NCBI GenBank assembly: GCA_019752975.1
Contig: JAIELM010000234.1
Span: forward strand, 1 to 7,173
Reading direction: 5' to 3'
Source of the DNA: Undibacterium sp.
GTDB taxonomy: Bacteria > Pseudomonadota > Gammaproteobacteria > Burkholderiales > Burkholderiaceae_D
Length of the DNA: 7,173 nucleotides
The translations under genes and the position numbers were made by a program. This document shows, one piece after another, positions 1 through 7,173 of the stretch (its first letter is position 1; each line of letters starts with the position of its first letter). The notes beneath the pieces were generated by a model, which saw only the letters and a program-made list of their open reading frames with translations, did no database searches and had not been told where the DNA came from.

Positions 1-1
1 A

Positions 2-3000
2 TTATTACTGGTCAAGAGCCGCCACGGTTATTTACGTCTATGTGAATTACTCTCGCGTGCATGGATAGAAAATCAGTATAAAGGGCGTGCGGAGCTGCGT
101 TTTGAGTGGCTGCAAGCGATATTTCAGCAGGATACCGAACAAGGTTTGATTGCCTTATCTGGTGCGCATTTTGGTGATATTGGTATTGCGATAGAAAACG
201 GCAACCCCGAACTCGCTGAGCACTGCGCAGCGCGCTGGGCAAGTATTTTCCCCCAGCATTTCTATATCGAAATCCAAAGGGCGGGGCAGCCGAATATGGA
301 AAGGCAAGTGCAACAATCGGTCAAATTAGCACACAAATTAGCCCTACCGGTCGTGGCGACGCATCCCATACAATTTGTCAATTCCGACGATTTCACGGCG
401 CACGAAGCGCGTACCTGTATTGCCGAAGGCGAGATGCTGGCCAATGGCAACCGTGCGCGTCGCTTCAATGCACTACAAAACTTTAACTCGCGTGCCGAGA
501 TGGCAGCGCTATTTGCCGACTTGCCCGGTGCATTGGCAAATTCAGTAGAAATCGCCAAGCGTTGCAATTTAAAATTAGAATTAGGAAAACCTAAGCTACC
601 TGATTTTCCTACCCCAGATGGCATGGGGATTAATGAGTTTTTGGTGCATGAAGCGCAACGTGGTTTAGTTTATCGTTTAGAAAACCTGTTCCCCAAACCC
701 GAGCAACGCGAACTACATCGTGCTCGCTACGAAGAACGACTGAAGTTTGAAACCGATACCATTATTAAAATGGGTTTCCCCGGTTATTTCTTGATCGTGG
801 CAGATTTTATCCAATGGGCAAAAAATAATGGCGTACCAGTCGGCCCCGGTCGCGGTTCTGGTGCGGGTTCTTTGGTGGCCTATTCACTCTTAATTACCGA
901 TCTCGACCCACTGCAATACAATTTACTGTTCGAGCGTTTCCTAAATCCTGAGCGGGTTTCCATGCCCGACTTTGATATCGATTTTTGCCAAGAAGGACGA
1001 GATCGCGTCATTCAATACGTTAAAGACCGTTATGGTAAAGAAGCGGTATCGCAGATTGCTACTTTTGGAACCATGGCGGCAAAAGGCGCGATCCGAGATG
1101 TCGGGCGGGTCTTGGATTTTGGCTATATGTTTTGTGATGGTGTGTCTAAGTTAATCCCATTTAAACCAGGTAAGCAAGTCACCATTGCGGAAGCAATTAT
1201 TGAAGAGCCGCTGCTAGCTGAACGCCAAGAGAACGAGGAAGAGGTCAAAACCCTACTCGATCTCGCACAACAAGTCGAAGGCATCACCCGTAACATCGGT
1301 ATGCATGCCGGTGGCGTCTTAATCGCGCCAGGTAAGCTGACAGATTTTTGTCCGCTGTACACCCAGGGCGGCGATTCGGGTGTGGTCTCGCAATACGACA
1401 AAGACGATGTAGAAGCAGTTGGTCTGGTCAAGTTCGATTTTTTGGGCTTGACCACATTGACGATTTTAGATCGTGCTGTGCGTTACATGAAAATGCTAGA
1501 TCCCGCCTTGGCCGATTTTGATTTAGCTAAGTTACCTTTGGACGACAGAGCCTCCTATCAATTGCTCACCAAAGCCAATACCGTCGCCGTGTTTCAGCTG
1601 GAAAGTCGCGGCATGCAAGGCATGTTAAAAGACGCGCGTCCAGATCGATTCGAAGACATTATTGCGCTGGTGGCCTTATATCGCCCCGGCCCTATGGATT
1701 TGATCCCCGATTTTTGTAAGCGTAAGCATGGCGAAAAATTTGATTACCCTGATCCACGTACCGAGGGAATTTTGTCCGAAACTTACGGCATTATGGTGTA
1801 TCAAGAGCAGGTCATGCAGATGGCGCAGGTAGTCGGTGGTTATTCACTAGGCGGCGCGGATTTACTACGCCGTGCGATGGGTAAGAAGAAGGCCGAAGAG
1901 ATGGCAGAGCACCGTCAAATCTTCCGCGATGGGGCAGCCAAAGATGGTCTATCGCAACAAAAGGCCGATGAGATTTTTGACTTGATGGAAAAATTTGCTG
2001 GCTACGGTTTTAATAAATCCCATGCCGCCGCTTACGCCCTCCTGTCCTATCATACTGCTTATCTCAAAGCACATCATCCAGCGGCTTTCATGGCAGCGAA
2101 TATGTCACTGGCAATGGATGACACTGACAAGGTTAAAATCTTGGTGGAAGACGCTCTAGATATCTGCAAATTAAAGATGCTCGCGCCGGATATCAATCAA
2201 TCTGATTACCGCTTTATGCCGGTTGGAGAGGTGGGTAAAAAAGCCACGCAAATTCGCTATGGCCTCGGTGCGGTCAAAGGCTCAGGTCAAAACGCGATTG
2301 AAAACATTGTCGCAGCGCGTAAAGAGGGTGGCGCTTTCACGGATATTTTCGACTTTTGTAAACGCATCGATAAGCGCCAAGTCAATCGCCGCACGATAGA
2401 ATCTTTAATCCGTGCCGGCGCGATGGACTGCCTCAAGCAAGACCGAGCGGTCTTGCTGGCGACCGTGGATTTTGCCATGGAAGTCGCCGAACAACACGAG
2501 GCGTCGATCCATCAAGTAAGTTTGTTCGGTGACGACGAAGACATGATCCCACCACCGGCCTACGTTAAAGCCGAACATTGGTCAGATCGACAGCGCTTGT
2601 TGGAAGAAAAACTCGCCTTGGGTTTCTATTTATCCGGCCATTTATTTGACGCCTACGCGCCAGAAGTAAGGCAATTCATCAAAACCACTTTGCTTAAGTT
2701 AGAACCTTCACGCGATCTACGTCTGATCGGTGGCGTGATCGCCGGCGTACGCACACAGATGACACAACGTGGACGCATCCTCATCGTCACTCTAGATGAT
2801 GGCACCGCCACGGTTGATGTCACGGTATATAGCGAAGTGGCGGATGAATTTAAAAGCCTTTTTAAAGAAGATGAATTCCTCGCGGTCATGGGCAAGGTCT
2901 CAGAAGATCGCTTCTCCGGTGGTCTACGCATTACTGCGGAAAAAGTGATGGACATAGGCCGTGCACGAGTGCAGTTTTCGCAAGGCTTGCGAATTAATCT

Positions 3001-3214
3001 CGACGCTACCGGCATGGACGTAAAAAAACTCGCCGAAATCTTAAAACCTCATCTCAATCAGGAAGGTTGCCCAGTCTTAGTGCGTTACACCAATCAAAAT
3101 GCCAGCGCAGAACTGTATTTGTCCGATGCTTGGCGCGTCAATCCCGATGACCAATTACGCAAAAAATTAGCCGATTGCTTGAACGCTACTAATGTAAAAA
3201 TTGAATACACATGA
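2..3214 (+). CDS. dnaE: DNA polymerase III alpha subunit DnaE, 5'-truncated by window edge
   Basis: Catalytic subunit of the replicative polymerase; it extends primers in the cytoplasm as part of the holoenzyme. The reading frame is open from base 2, so the true start lies outside the window; a TTG at 146 is internal. About 1070 residues are visible, and alignment from memory to E. coli DnaE suggests roughly 75-80 are missing. Visible order: rest of the PHP domain (about 1-195), palm with GPGRGSGAGS (from 281) and PDFDIDF, whose D323 and D325 match the catalytic D401/D403 of E. coli, then KFDFLG with D479 matching D555. Fingers follow (RPGP at 561, then YQEQVMQ, LLRRAMGKKK and GYGFNKSHAAAYA), a helix-hairpin-helix region near GLGAVKGSG, a clamp-binding peptide QVSLF (838-842), an OB-fold (about 908-965) and the usual C-terminus ending in a WRVNPDDQL segment. 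In the PHP part, ATHPIQF replaces the metal-binding ND-x-H pattern, so PHP exonuclease activity is unlikely. No frameshift is seen. The stop overlaps the next start. Confidence 0.98.
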   Translation, partial: LLLVKSRHGYLRLCELLSRAWIENQYKGRAELRFEWLQAIFQQDTEQGLIALSGAHFGDIGIAIENGNPELAEHCAARWASIFPQHFYIEIQRAGQPNMERQVQQSVKLAHKLALPVVATHPIQFVNSDDFTAHEARTCIAEGEMLANGNRARRFNALQNFNSRAEMAALFADLPGALANSVEIAKRCNLKLELGKPKLPDFPTPDGMGINEFLVHEAQRGLVYRLENLFPKPEQRELHRARYEERLKFETDTIIKMGFPGYFLIVADFIQWAKNNGVPVGPGRGSGAGSLVAYSLLITDLDPLQYNLLFERFLNPERVSMPDFDIDFCQEGRDRVIQYVKDRYGKEAVSQIATFGTMAAKGAIRDVGRVLDFGYMFCDGVSKLIPFKPGKQVTIAEAIIEEPLLAERQENEEEVKTLLDLAQQVEGITRNIGMHAGGVLIAPGKLTDFCPLYTQGGDSGVVSQYDKDDVEAVGLVKFDFLGLTTLTILDRAVRYMKMLDPALADFDLAKLPLDDRASYQLLTKANTVAVFQLESRGMQGMLKDARPDRFEDIIALVALYRPGPMDLIPDFCKRKHGEKFDYPDPRTEGILSETYGIMVYQEQVMQMAQVVGGYSLGGADLLRRAMGKKKAEEMAEHRQIFRDGAAKDGLSQQKADEIFDLMEKFAGYGFNKSHAAAYALLSYHTAYLKAHHPAAFMAANMSLAMDDTDKVKILVEDALDICKLKMLAPDINQSDYRFMPVGEVGKKATQIRYGLGAVKGSGQNAIENIVAARKEGGAFTDIFDFCKRIDKRQVNRRTIESLIRAGAMDCLKQDRAVLLATVDFAMEVAEQHEASIHQVSLFGDDEDMIPPPAYVKAEHWSDRQRLLEEKLALGFYLSGHLFDAYAPEVRQFIKTTLLKLEPSRDLRLIGGVIAGVRTQMTQRGRILIVTLDDGTATVDVTVYSEVADEFKSLFKEDEFLAVMGKVSEDRFSGGLRITAEKVMDIGRARVQFSQGLRINLDATGMDVKKLAEILKPHLNQEGCPVLVRYTNQNASAELYLSDAWRVNPDDQLRKKLADCLNATNVKIEYT
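3211..3214 (+). promoter_or_regulatory. ATGA stop/start overlap, probable translational coupling
   Basis: The dnaE TGA stop and the ATG of the ligase gene share four bases. No purine-rich ribosome-binding sequence stands out in the preceding 20 bases (AT-rich, reading ...gtaaaaattgaatacac). Ribosomes finishing dnaE therefore probably re-initiate here. The overlap is seen directly; the coupling is inferred from how such overlaps usually behave. Confidence 0.6.
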
Positions 3215-4437
3215 AATTTAAATCAATTCCCATTAGCTTAGCACTAGTATTATTTCCTCTACTCTCACTGGCAGTTCGCGGTAGCGCGAATATTTTATTC
3301 TATGTTTTATTACTGTCTGGCGTGGGGTTTTTATTTACCCAAAAAAATCAGCTAACAGAACAGTTTAAAAAATTTTTACCCTTGAATATTGCGATGGCGG
3401 GTTTATTCTTCGCCGTCCTTGTACATGAAGTGTTTTCAGGGAATTTTGATGCAAGAAGCTTTGATGCACCACTACGCTTGGCGTGGTTCCCGATTTTACT
3501 TTTTGCCTTAACTCGACTGACGACCTCACAACTTAAAGTCGTACAATGGGGCTGGATAGTTGGTGCGCTAATGGCAGCGCTTCACATGTTCATGATTACC
3601 CGTGGCGGCACGACCCGTGAGACTCAAAGTTTTTTTATTCCCTTAAATGCTTTTGCTGAAATGGGTCTTTTATTGGGCTTATTTTCTGCTTGCACACTCG
3701 CCTGGACAAACGGAAAAAAAGTGGTCGTAGGTTTAATCATTCTCGCTACAACATCGGTTTTATACACTACCTATCTGTCCCAAGCACGAGGCGCTTGGCT
3801 ACTACTTCCAGTATTAGCCGCACTCGCTTTTTTTGCGACGCGAAAACTACCAATTAAAACTAAAATCGGTCTCGCAGCAGCACTGCTCTTAGCTTGTTGC
3901 CTAGTGTTTTATTTCGGCGATCTAGCAAAAAAACGCGTCAAAGAATCACTCAACGAAGTGTCTTTATACCTCGACCAGGTTGATAAAGACACTCATCTAG
4001 GTGTACGCTTTCAACTCTGGGAAGGTTCGTGGCAGCTCTTTACCGAGCATCCACTTATCGGTATCGGTAAGGGGCAAAAAGATTTTCCCGCGGCCATGAA
4101 TTCGCTGCGGGAACGACACATTATTTCGCCATTAGCTGCCCGCTATACCCATTCACACAATGAAATTTTATACCATGCGGTGACACTAGGTATAATCGGC
4201 ATACTCGCCCTACTAGCACTGTATTTCGTCCCGATTATTTATTTTTTTCGCGAAATACATCACCCTGATAAAGTCATCGCTAGTACAGCAGGTATGGGCT
4301 TCATGTTAAGCGCTGGCTTTTTTGTTTTTGGTTTAGTCGATGTAATGCTTATATGGGGCGTGTGCAATACGTTTTACGTCGTCTGCTTGGCGACATTAAT
4401 GGCCATTATTATTAAGCGTAAAGAGGAATTGAAGTAA
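3211..4437 (+). CDS. waaL: O-antigen ligase family membrane protein (WaaL/Wzy_C-like)
   Basis: A 408-residue inner-membrane protein, predicted to transfer O-antigen or a related glycan from its undecaprenyl carrier to the outer core of lipid A on the periplasmic face. About ten or more hydrophobic segments are visible (for example near 6-22, 28-42, 58-72, 87-101, 110-129, 142-165, 171-188, 195-209, 218-235, 323-346 and 357-400). A large hydrophilic loop (about 236-320) lies before the last segments, as in WaaL and Wzy_C proteins. Within the loop, H316-N317 begins a match to the reported WaaL pattern H[NSQ]x9Gxx[GTY], with G327 and G330. R193 in QARGAWL and R266 in GVRFQLW are basic residues of the kind conserved in the family. 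The start is set by the ATGA overlap with dnaE; msbA follows 6 bases after the stop. The gene looks AT-rich, with six 7-base A or T runs. Wzy polymerases and protein O-glycan ligases share this fold, so the exact acceptor is uncertain; the msbA neighbour favours LPS. Confidence 0.85.
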   Translation: MKFKSIPISLALVLFPLLSLAVRGSANILFYVLLLSGVGFLFTQKNQLTEQFKKFLPLNIAMAGLFFAVLVHEVFSGNFDARSFDAPLRLAWFPILLFALTRLTTSQLKVVQWGWIVGALMAALHMFMITRGGTTRETQSFFIPLNAFAEMGLLLGLFSACTLAWTNGKKVVVGLIILATTSVLYTTYLSQARGAWLLLPVLAALAFFATRKLPIKTKIGLAAALLLACCLVFYFGDLAKKRVKESLNEVSLYLDQVDKDTHLGVRFQLWEGSWQLFTEHPLIGIGKGQKDFPAAMNSLRERHIISPLAARYTHSHNEILYHAVTLGIIGILALLALYFVPIIYFFREIHHPDKVIASTAGMGFMLSAGFFVFGLVDVMLIWGVCNTFYVVCLATLMAIIIKRKEELK

Positions 4438-4443
4438 ATTAAA

Positions 4444-6192
4444 ATGATAAAAATACCTCCTCATATTCGACGCTTACTTGCCATTCATATGCCGTATAAA
4501 AACCGGCTAATGTTAGCTTTTTTTGGCATGATGATCACCGCCGCGACCACTGCCGTACTTCCGCACTTACTCAAATTTATTACCAATCGCGGCTTCACTG
4601 GTCAGCAAACTTTTTCATATTGGATGGTGCCTTTAGTTCTCATCGGGTTGTTTGCCATTCGTGGTGCGTCGACTTTTCTTTCTAGCTATATGATGACTTG
4701 GGTTTCCGCTCGGGTTCTCAACGAGCTACGGGCACAAATGTTCACGCGCCTACTAGATGTCCCTTTTGATTACTATCACAAAAATACCTTGGGGCGCACC
4801 ATCAATTCCATCATGTTCGAAGTCCAGCAGATCATAGAAATGGTGACGAAAGTTCTTACTTCTATGGTGCTATCGAGCTTAACGATCATTTGGCTTTTGG
4901 GGACACTATTTAACATAAACTGGAAACTCACTATCGTCACACTGGTGTTATTACCGGTCAATGCAGCAATCGTACGTGCCACTGGTGCTCGTTTAAAAAA
5001 ACTCAATCAACAATCCTTACAAGTAAATGGCGAACTTACGCAGGTGATAGAAGAAACCATGCGCGCTCAACAAGTGATTAAAATTTTTGGTGGTCAACAC
5101 TACGAAAAAACACGATTTAACACGCGTTCTGAAAATTTGCGCCGCACCACCATGAAGATCACCAGCACCTTCGCAGCTACCGTCCCCATCACCCATTTAA
5201 TGACCGCTTTCGCCTTGTCCGTAGTAGTAGTAGTCGCATTAAATTTGGCTAATCACGGTCAACTCAATGCTGGTCAATTTTATGCTTTCGCCACGGCGAT
5301 GTTACTGCTACTACAGCCACTAAAACAACTGGCAGAAGTCAACGGTCCACTACAACGCGGCATCGCTGCAGCTGAGGCAGTGTTCCATTTAATCGATACC
5401 CAAAGTGAACGCAGTGACGGGAAAATACTAACCACCCGCGCTCAGGGAACGGTCAATTTCATAAACGTGGATTTTACTTATCCAGAACAAGAACAAACTG
5501 CCTCACTGCCAGCATTAAGTGACATTAATCTGCACATAAAAGCTGGCGAAACCATCGCCTTTGTCGGTATGTCGGGCGGTGGAAAATCGACTTTAGTGAG
5601 CCTATTGCCGGAATTTTATCGCACAACTAAAGGCGAAATTCGTCTCGATGGTCAGGCAATTAGCAGCATTTCCCTCACTAGCCTACGCGCACAAATTGCG
5701 ATGGTGAGTCAAAACGTCGTGCTCTTCGACGACACCCTAGCGGCCAATATCGCCTACGGCGCAGAAAACCCCGACCCAGAAAAAATTCTTCTAGCCGCAA
5801 AAGCAGCGTATTTAGATGAAGTGATCCACAACTTACCCGAAGGCATACACACGAAAGTGGGCAACAACGGTTCGCGTCTCTCGGGCGGGCAAAGACAGCG
5901 CCTAGCTATTGCTAGAGCAATTTATAAAGATGCACCGCTGTTGATTTTAGATGAAGCCACCTCCGCTCTAGACACCGAGTCGGAACGCTACGTACAGGCA
6001 GCACTAGACGAACTCATGCGCGGTCGCACTACCCTCGTAATAGCCCACAGACTCTCCACCATAGAACGCGCCAGCCGCATCGTAGTGCTCTCTAGCGGAC
6101 GCATCGTTGAAGTAGGAACACATCAACAATTATTAGAAAAAGACGGCGCGTACGCGAATTTATATCGCTTGCAATTTTCCAAGGAAACTTAA
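4444..6192 (+). CDS. msbA: Lipid A export ATP-binding/permease protein MsbA
   Basis: A homodimeric ABC exporter that flips lipid A-core from the inner to the outer leaflet of the inner membrane, the step before LPS transport and O-antigen ligation. Its 582 residues equal the E. coli MsbA length. The N-terminal half carries the six-helix exporter domain (hydrophobic stretches near 22-40, 62-82, 137-155, 160-178, 245-268 and 278-292). The C-terminal half is a complete ATPase: A-loop Y346 (FTYP), Walker A GMSGGGKST (375-383, K381), Q-loop Q423, signature LSGGQ (479-483), Walker B LLILDE (499-504, D503 and E504), D-loop SALD (507-510) and switch H535 in IAHRLSTI. All catalytic residues are present. 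The ATG lies 6 bases after the ligase stop and in the same frame; an in-frame TAA upstream excludes an earlier start. The ribosome-binding sequence is weak: AGAGG is too distant (17 bases) and GAAG sits 9 bases away. The stop codon lies inside a CTTAA repeat flanking a palindromic element. Another lipid exporter is possible but less likely next to LPS genes. Confidence 0.93.
   Translation: MIKIPPHIRRLLAIHMPYKNRLMLAFFGMMITAATTAVLPHLLKFITNRGFTGQQTFSYWMVPLVLIGLFAIRGASTFLSSYMMTWVSARVLNELRAQMFTRLLDVPFDYYHKNTLGRTINSIMFEVQQIIEMVTKVLTSMVLSSLTIIWLLGTLFNINWKLTIVTLVLLPVNAAIVRATGARLKKLNQQSLQVNGELTQVIEETMRAQQVIKIFGGQHYEKTRFNTRSENLRRTTMKITSTFAATVPITHLMTAFALSVVVVVALNLANHGQLNAGQFYAFATAMLLLLQPLKQLAEVNGPLQRGIAAAEAVFHLIDTQSERSDGKILTTRAQGTVNFINVDFTYPEQEQTASLPALSDINLHIKAGETIAFVGMSGGGKSTLVSLLPEFYRTTKGEIRLDGQAISSISLTSLRAQIAMVSQNVVLFDDTLAANIAYGAENPDPEKILLAAKAAYLDEVIHNLPEGIHTKVGNNGSRLSGGQRQRLAIARAIYKDAPLLILDEATSALDTESERYVQAALDELMRGRTTLVIAHRLSTIERASRIVVLSSGRIVEVGTHQQLLEKDGAYANLYRLQFSKET
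6188..6192 (+). repeat. Left CTTAA direct repeat, putative target-site duplication
   Basis: CTTAA directly abuts the left end of the palindromic element and matches the five bases directly abutting its right end. It contains the msbA stop codon TAA. If it is a true duplication, the pre-insertion sequence already had this stop, so msbA was not altered. A shorter TA duplication (6193-6194 and 6296-6297) is an equally valid reading of the same junctions. Confidence 0.5.
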
Positions 6193-6297
6193 TAGGACTT
6201 ACGCAAAACAGACGCTGGCGTTGTTGCGTTCGCCTTGTCGTACAAATGTACTGCCTGCGGCTCGGCGTCTAGCCAGCGCAATTTTGCATAAGTCCTA
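6193..6297. mobile_element. MITE-like palindromic element with terminal inverted repeats
   Basis: A 105-base imperfect palindrome with no coding capacity. The ends are 16-base inverted repeats, TAGGACTTACGCAAAA at 6193-6208 and its complement at 6282-6297, with one mismatch. Pairing resumes at CGCTGGC (6213-6219) with GCCAGCG (6272-6278) and again at the centre, GTACA-AA-TGTAC (6240-6251). Between these are two stretches of about 20 bases that do not pair in register. All three arm pairs share almost the same centre, so a long cruciform or RNA hairpin is plausible. Abutting CTTAA repeats, or TA dinucleotides at the ends, suggest insertion by a transposase acting in trans. TA duplication would suit the IS630/mariner type; a short AGGACTTACGCA-like terminus is familiar from bacterial mobile repeats, by memory only. 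There is no trailing T-run, so it is not a classical terminator, although an RNA hairpin could reduce read-through into the next gene. Confidence 0.7.
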
Positions 6298-6302
6298 CTT
6301 AA
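6298..6302 (+). repeat. Right CTTAA direct repeat, putative target-site duplication
   Basis: This copy is identical to the five bases preceding the element at 6188-6192. The match extends to ACTTAA if the terminal A of the element is counted. Five bases could recur by chance in AT-rich DNA, but exact placement at both boundaries of the inverted repeats makes a duplication plausible. Confidence 0.5.
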
Positions 6303-6349
6303 AACTGCTCGATACAAAAACACATAAAAAATAAGTAAAATTACAATCT

Positions 6350-7173
6350 ATGACCAAGCAATTAATCCCCCAAGAACTTCTACAAAAATCGAATAAGATT
6401 TTATTTATCACTCATCTTGCCTTGGGTGACTACACTTATTTACAGAATTTTTTTCAAGCCTTTGCACAAAAATTTCCGCATTTAAAAATACATATTTGGG
6501 TCGATGAAGTACGCCGTACACCTAAGGAGGCTGCTTGGGTATATCTAAAGAAATATGCACTCTACGATTGGTTGGCCGAGTGTTCCTTCATAGCTAAAAT
6601 TTATCAAGAAACATATAGTCCTGATCTGTACCAACAATCCATCCTAGAGGGCCAGCAAGAAACTTATCCGCTGGTAGTTTCGCTCTGCACTTTACGTCCC
6701 GCCATGTACGCCTCGCTTGCCCGTCAAATCGCACCACATGGCTTTGTCGCAGGCATGAAAAAGAAAACAAATTTTTTCACCCTTCATCATCATCTCGCCT
6801 ACCGTAAATTAGACGCCCAAATGAACCCCGACGCTTTAGCCGGAAGCTGCCAACACATTAGCGCTACCTATGCGCATTGGTTTGAAAATTTCTTTGGATT
6901 GCTTGTAGAAGAAGCGCAGCGTTTTCCATTTTTAACCATCCCAGAACAATGGACAAACTACGCACAAAAGCAATTAGCGCAGTGGCAGTTCGACTCACCT
7001 TCGCTAGTCTTCATCAACCCCTTTGCCAAAAACTCTAAACGCTGCTGGTCACTTTCTTGCGTAGTCGATTTAATCTCTGCCATGCGAGAAGATTCGACAT
7101 GGCGCGAGACCTGTTTTATCGTCAATGTGGTACCGGAAGAAATGACAAAGACCCGTGATTTTTTTCAAAAGCA
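6350..7173 (+). CDS. Glycosyltransferase family 9 (heptosyltransferase-like), 3'-truncated by window edge
   Basis: The visible 274 residues have no stop before the window ends; related enzymes are usually about 320-370 residues. The start is well fixed: an in-frame TAA lies at 6332, no other start codon sits between it and the ATG, and the next methionine is near residue 119. The N-terminus (KILFITHLALGDYTYLQNFF, 16-35) matches the GT9 opening strand and loop, with D27 where heptosyltransferases such as WaaC have their proposed catalytic base. Around 219-233, LVFINPFAKNSKRCW resembles the start of the GT9 nucleotide-sugar-binding domain, where a Lys near K230 contacts the donor. No signal peptide or membrane segment is visible, consistent with a cytoplasmic, membrane-associated enzyme that adds heptose or a similar sugar to the LPS core. 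No Shine-Dalgarno sequence is evident. The gene lies after the palindromic element downstream of msbA, so it may be read from the same transcript or have its own promoter. Similarity between the two landmarks is weak; the family call is fair, the donor and acceptor unknown. Confidence 0.7.
   Translation, partial: MTKQLIPQELLQKSNKILFITHLALGDYTYLQNFFQAFAQKFPHLKIHIWVDEVRRTPKEAAWVYLKKYALYDWLAECSFIAKIYQETYSPDLYQQSILEGQQETYPLVVSLCTLRPAMYASLARQIAPHGFVAGMKKKTNFFTLHHHLAYRKLDAQMNPDALAGSCQHISATYAHWFENFFGLLVEEAQRFPFLTIPEQWTNYAQKQLAQWQFDSPSLVFINPFAKNSKRCWSLSCVVDLISAMREDSTWRETCFIVNVVPEEMTKTRDFFQK

Noticed and set aside
262..624. Antisense open frames within dnaE and msbA (262-624, 1123-1455, 2653-3015, 4776-5006, minus strand)
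   Set aside because: They lie wholly within well-supported genes, show no recognisable protein features, and are explained by the codon pattern of the sense strand.
146..3214. TTG at 146 as the start of dnaE
   Set aside because: The same frame is open back to base 2 and the translated upstream residues fit the DnaE PHP domain, so the gene enters from outside the window.
4435..4446. Read-through fusion of the ligase and msbA, which are in the same frame with one TAA between
   Set aside because: Both proteins are full length for their families and a normal ATG follows the stop; nothing suggests stop suppression.
5221..5235. GTA repeated four times plus GTC in msbA as a microsatellite switch
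   Set aside because: It encodes a run of valines in a membrane helix, and gain or loss of a unit stays in frame, so it would not switch the gene.
6193..6297. Classical rho-independent terminator after msbA
   Set aside because: The stem is long and interrupted, its arms are inverted repeats of transposon type, and no T-run follows the right arm.
6342..6347. TACAAT as a -10 promoter element for the 6350 gene
   Set aside because: It ends two bases before the ATG, would give an essentially leaderless transcript, and has no recognisable -35 at the right distance; AT-rich DNA gives such matches by chance.

Overview
The window is a gene-dense, single-strand stretch of a Gram-negative chromosome. 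It holds the 3' nine-tenths of dnaE (replicative DNA polymerase III alpha subunit), followed by three lipopolysaccharide (LPS) genes: an O-antigen-ligase-family membrane protein, the lipid A flippase MsbA, and the start of a family-9 (heptosyltransferase-like) glycosyltransferase that runs off the right edge. The DnaE sequence, including an ATHPIQF segment in its PHP domain, and the dnaE-LPS gene neighbourhood suggest a betaproteobacterium, probably Burkholderiales-like. Base composition is moderate, and the LPS genes look more AT-rich than dnaE. Placement below class is a guess from memory of the families.

Layout: dnaE (open at the left edge, to 3214) overlaps the ligase gene (3211-4437) by an ATGA stop/start. 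msbA (4444-6192) follows after 6 bases. There is no room for a promoter or terminator at either junction, so these three genes are most likely one transcript. A 157-base gap follows msbA. Most of it is a 105-base imperfect palindrome (6193-6297) with near-perfect 16-base terminal inverted repeats and a CTTAA direct repeat on each side. This looks like a small non-autonomous transposable element (MITE) that landed exactly at the msbA stop codon. The glycosyltransferase gene begins at 6350.

Functionally, the last three genes belong to one process. A GT9 enzyme would add a sugar, typically heptose, to the lipid A-core on the cytoplasmic face. MsbA flips lipid A-core across the inner membrane, and the ligase joins O-antigen or a related glycan to the core on the periplasmic face. 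dnaE is tied to them by gene order and possibly by translational coupling, not by biochemistry.

I see no RNA gene, CRISPR array, prophage or defence system, and no convincing evidence of a previously undescribed system. The palindromic element and its position are the most noteworthy non-coding structure.
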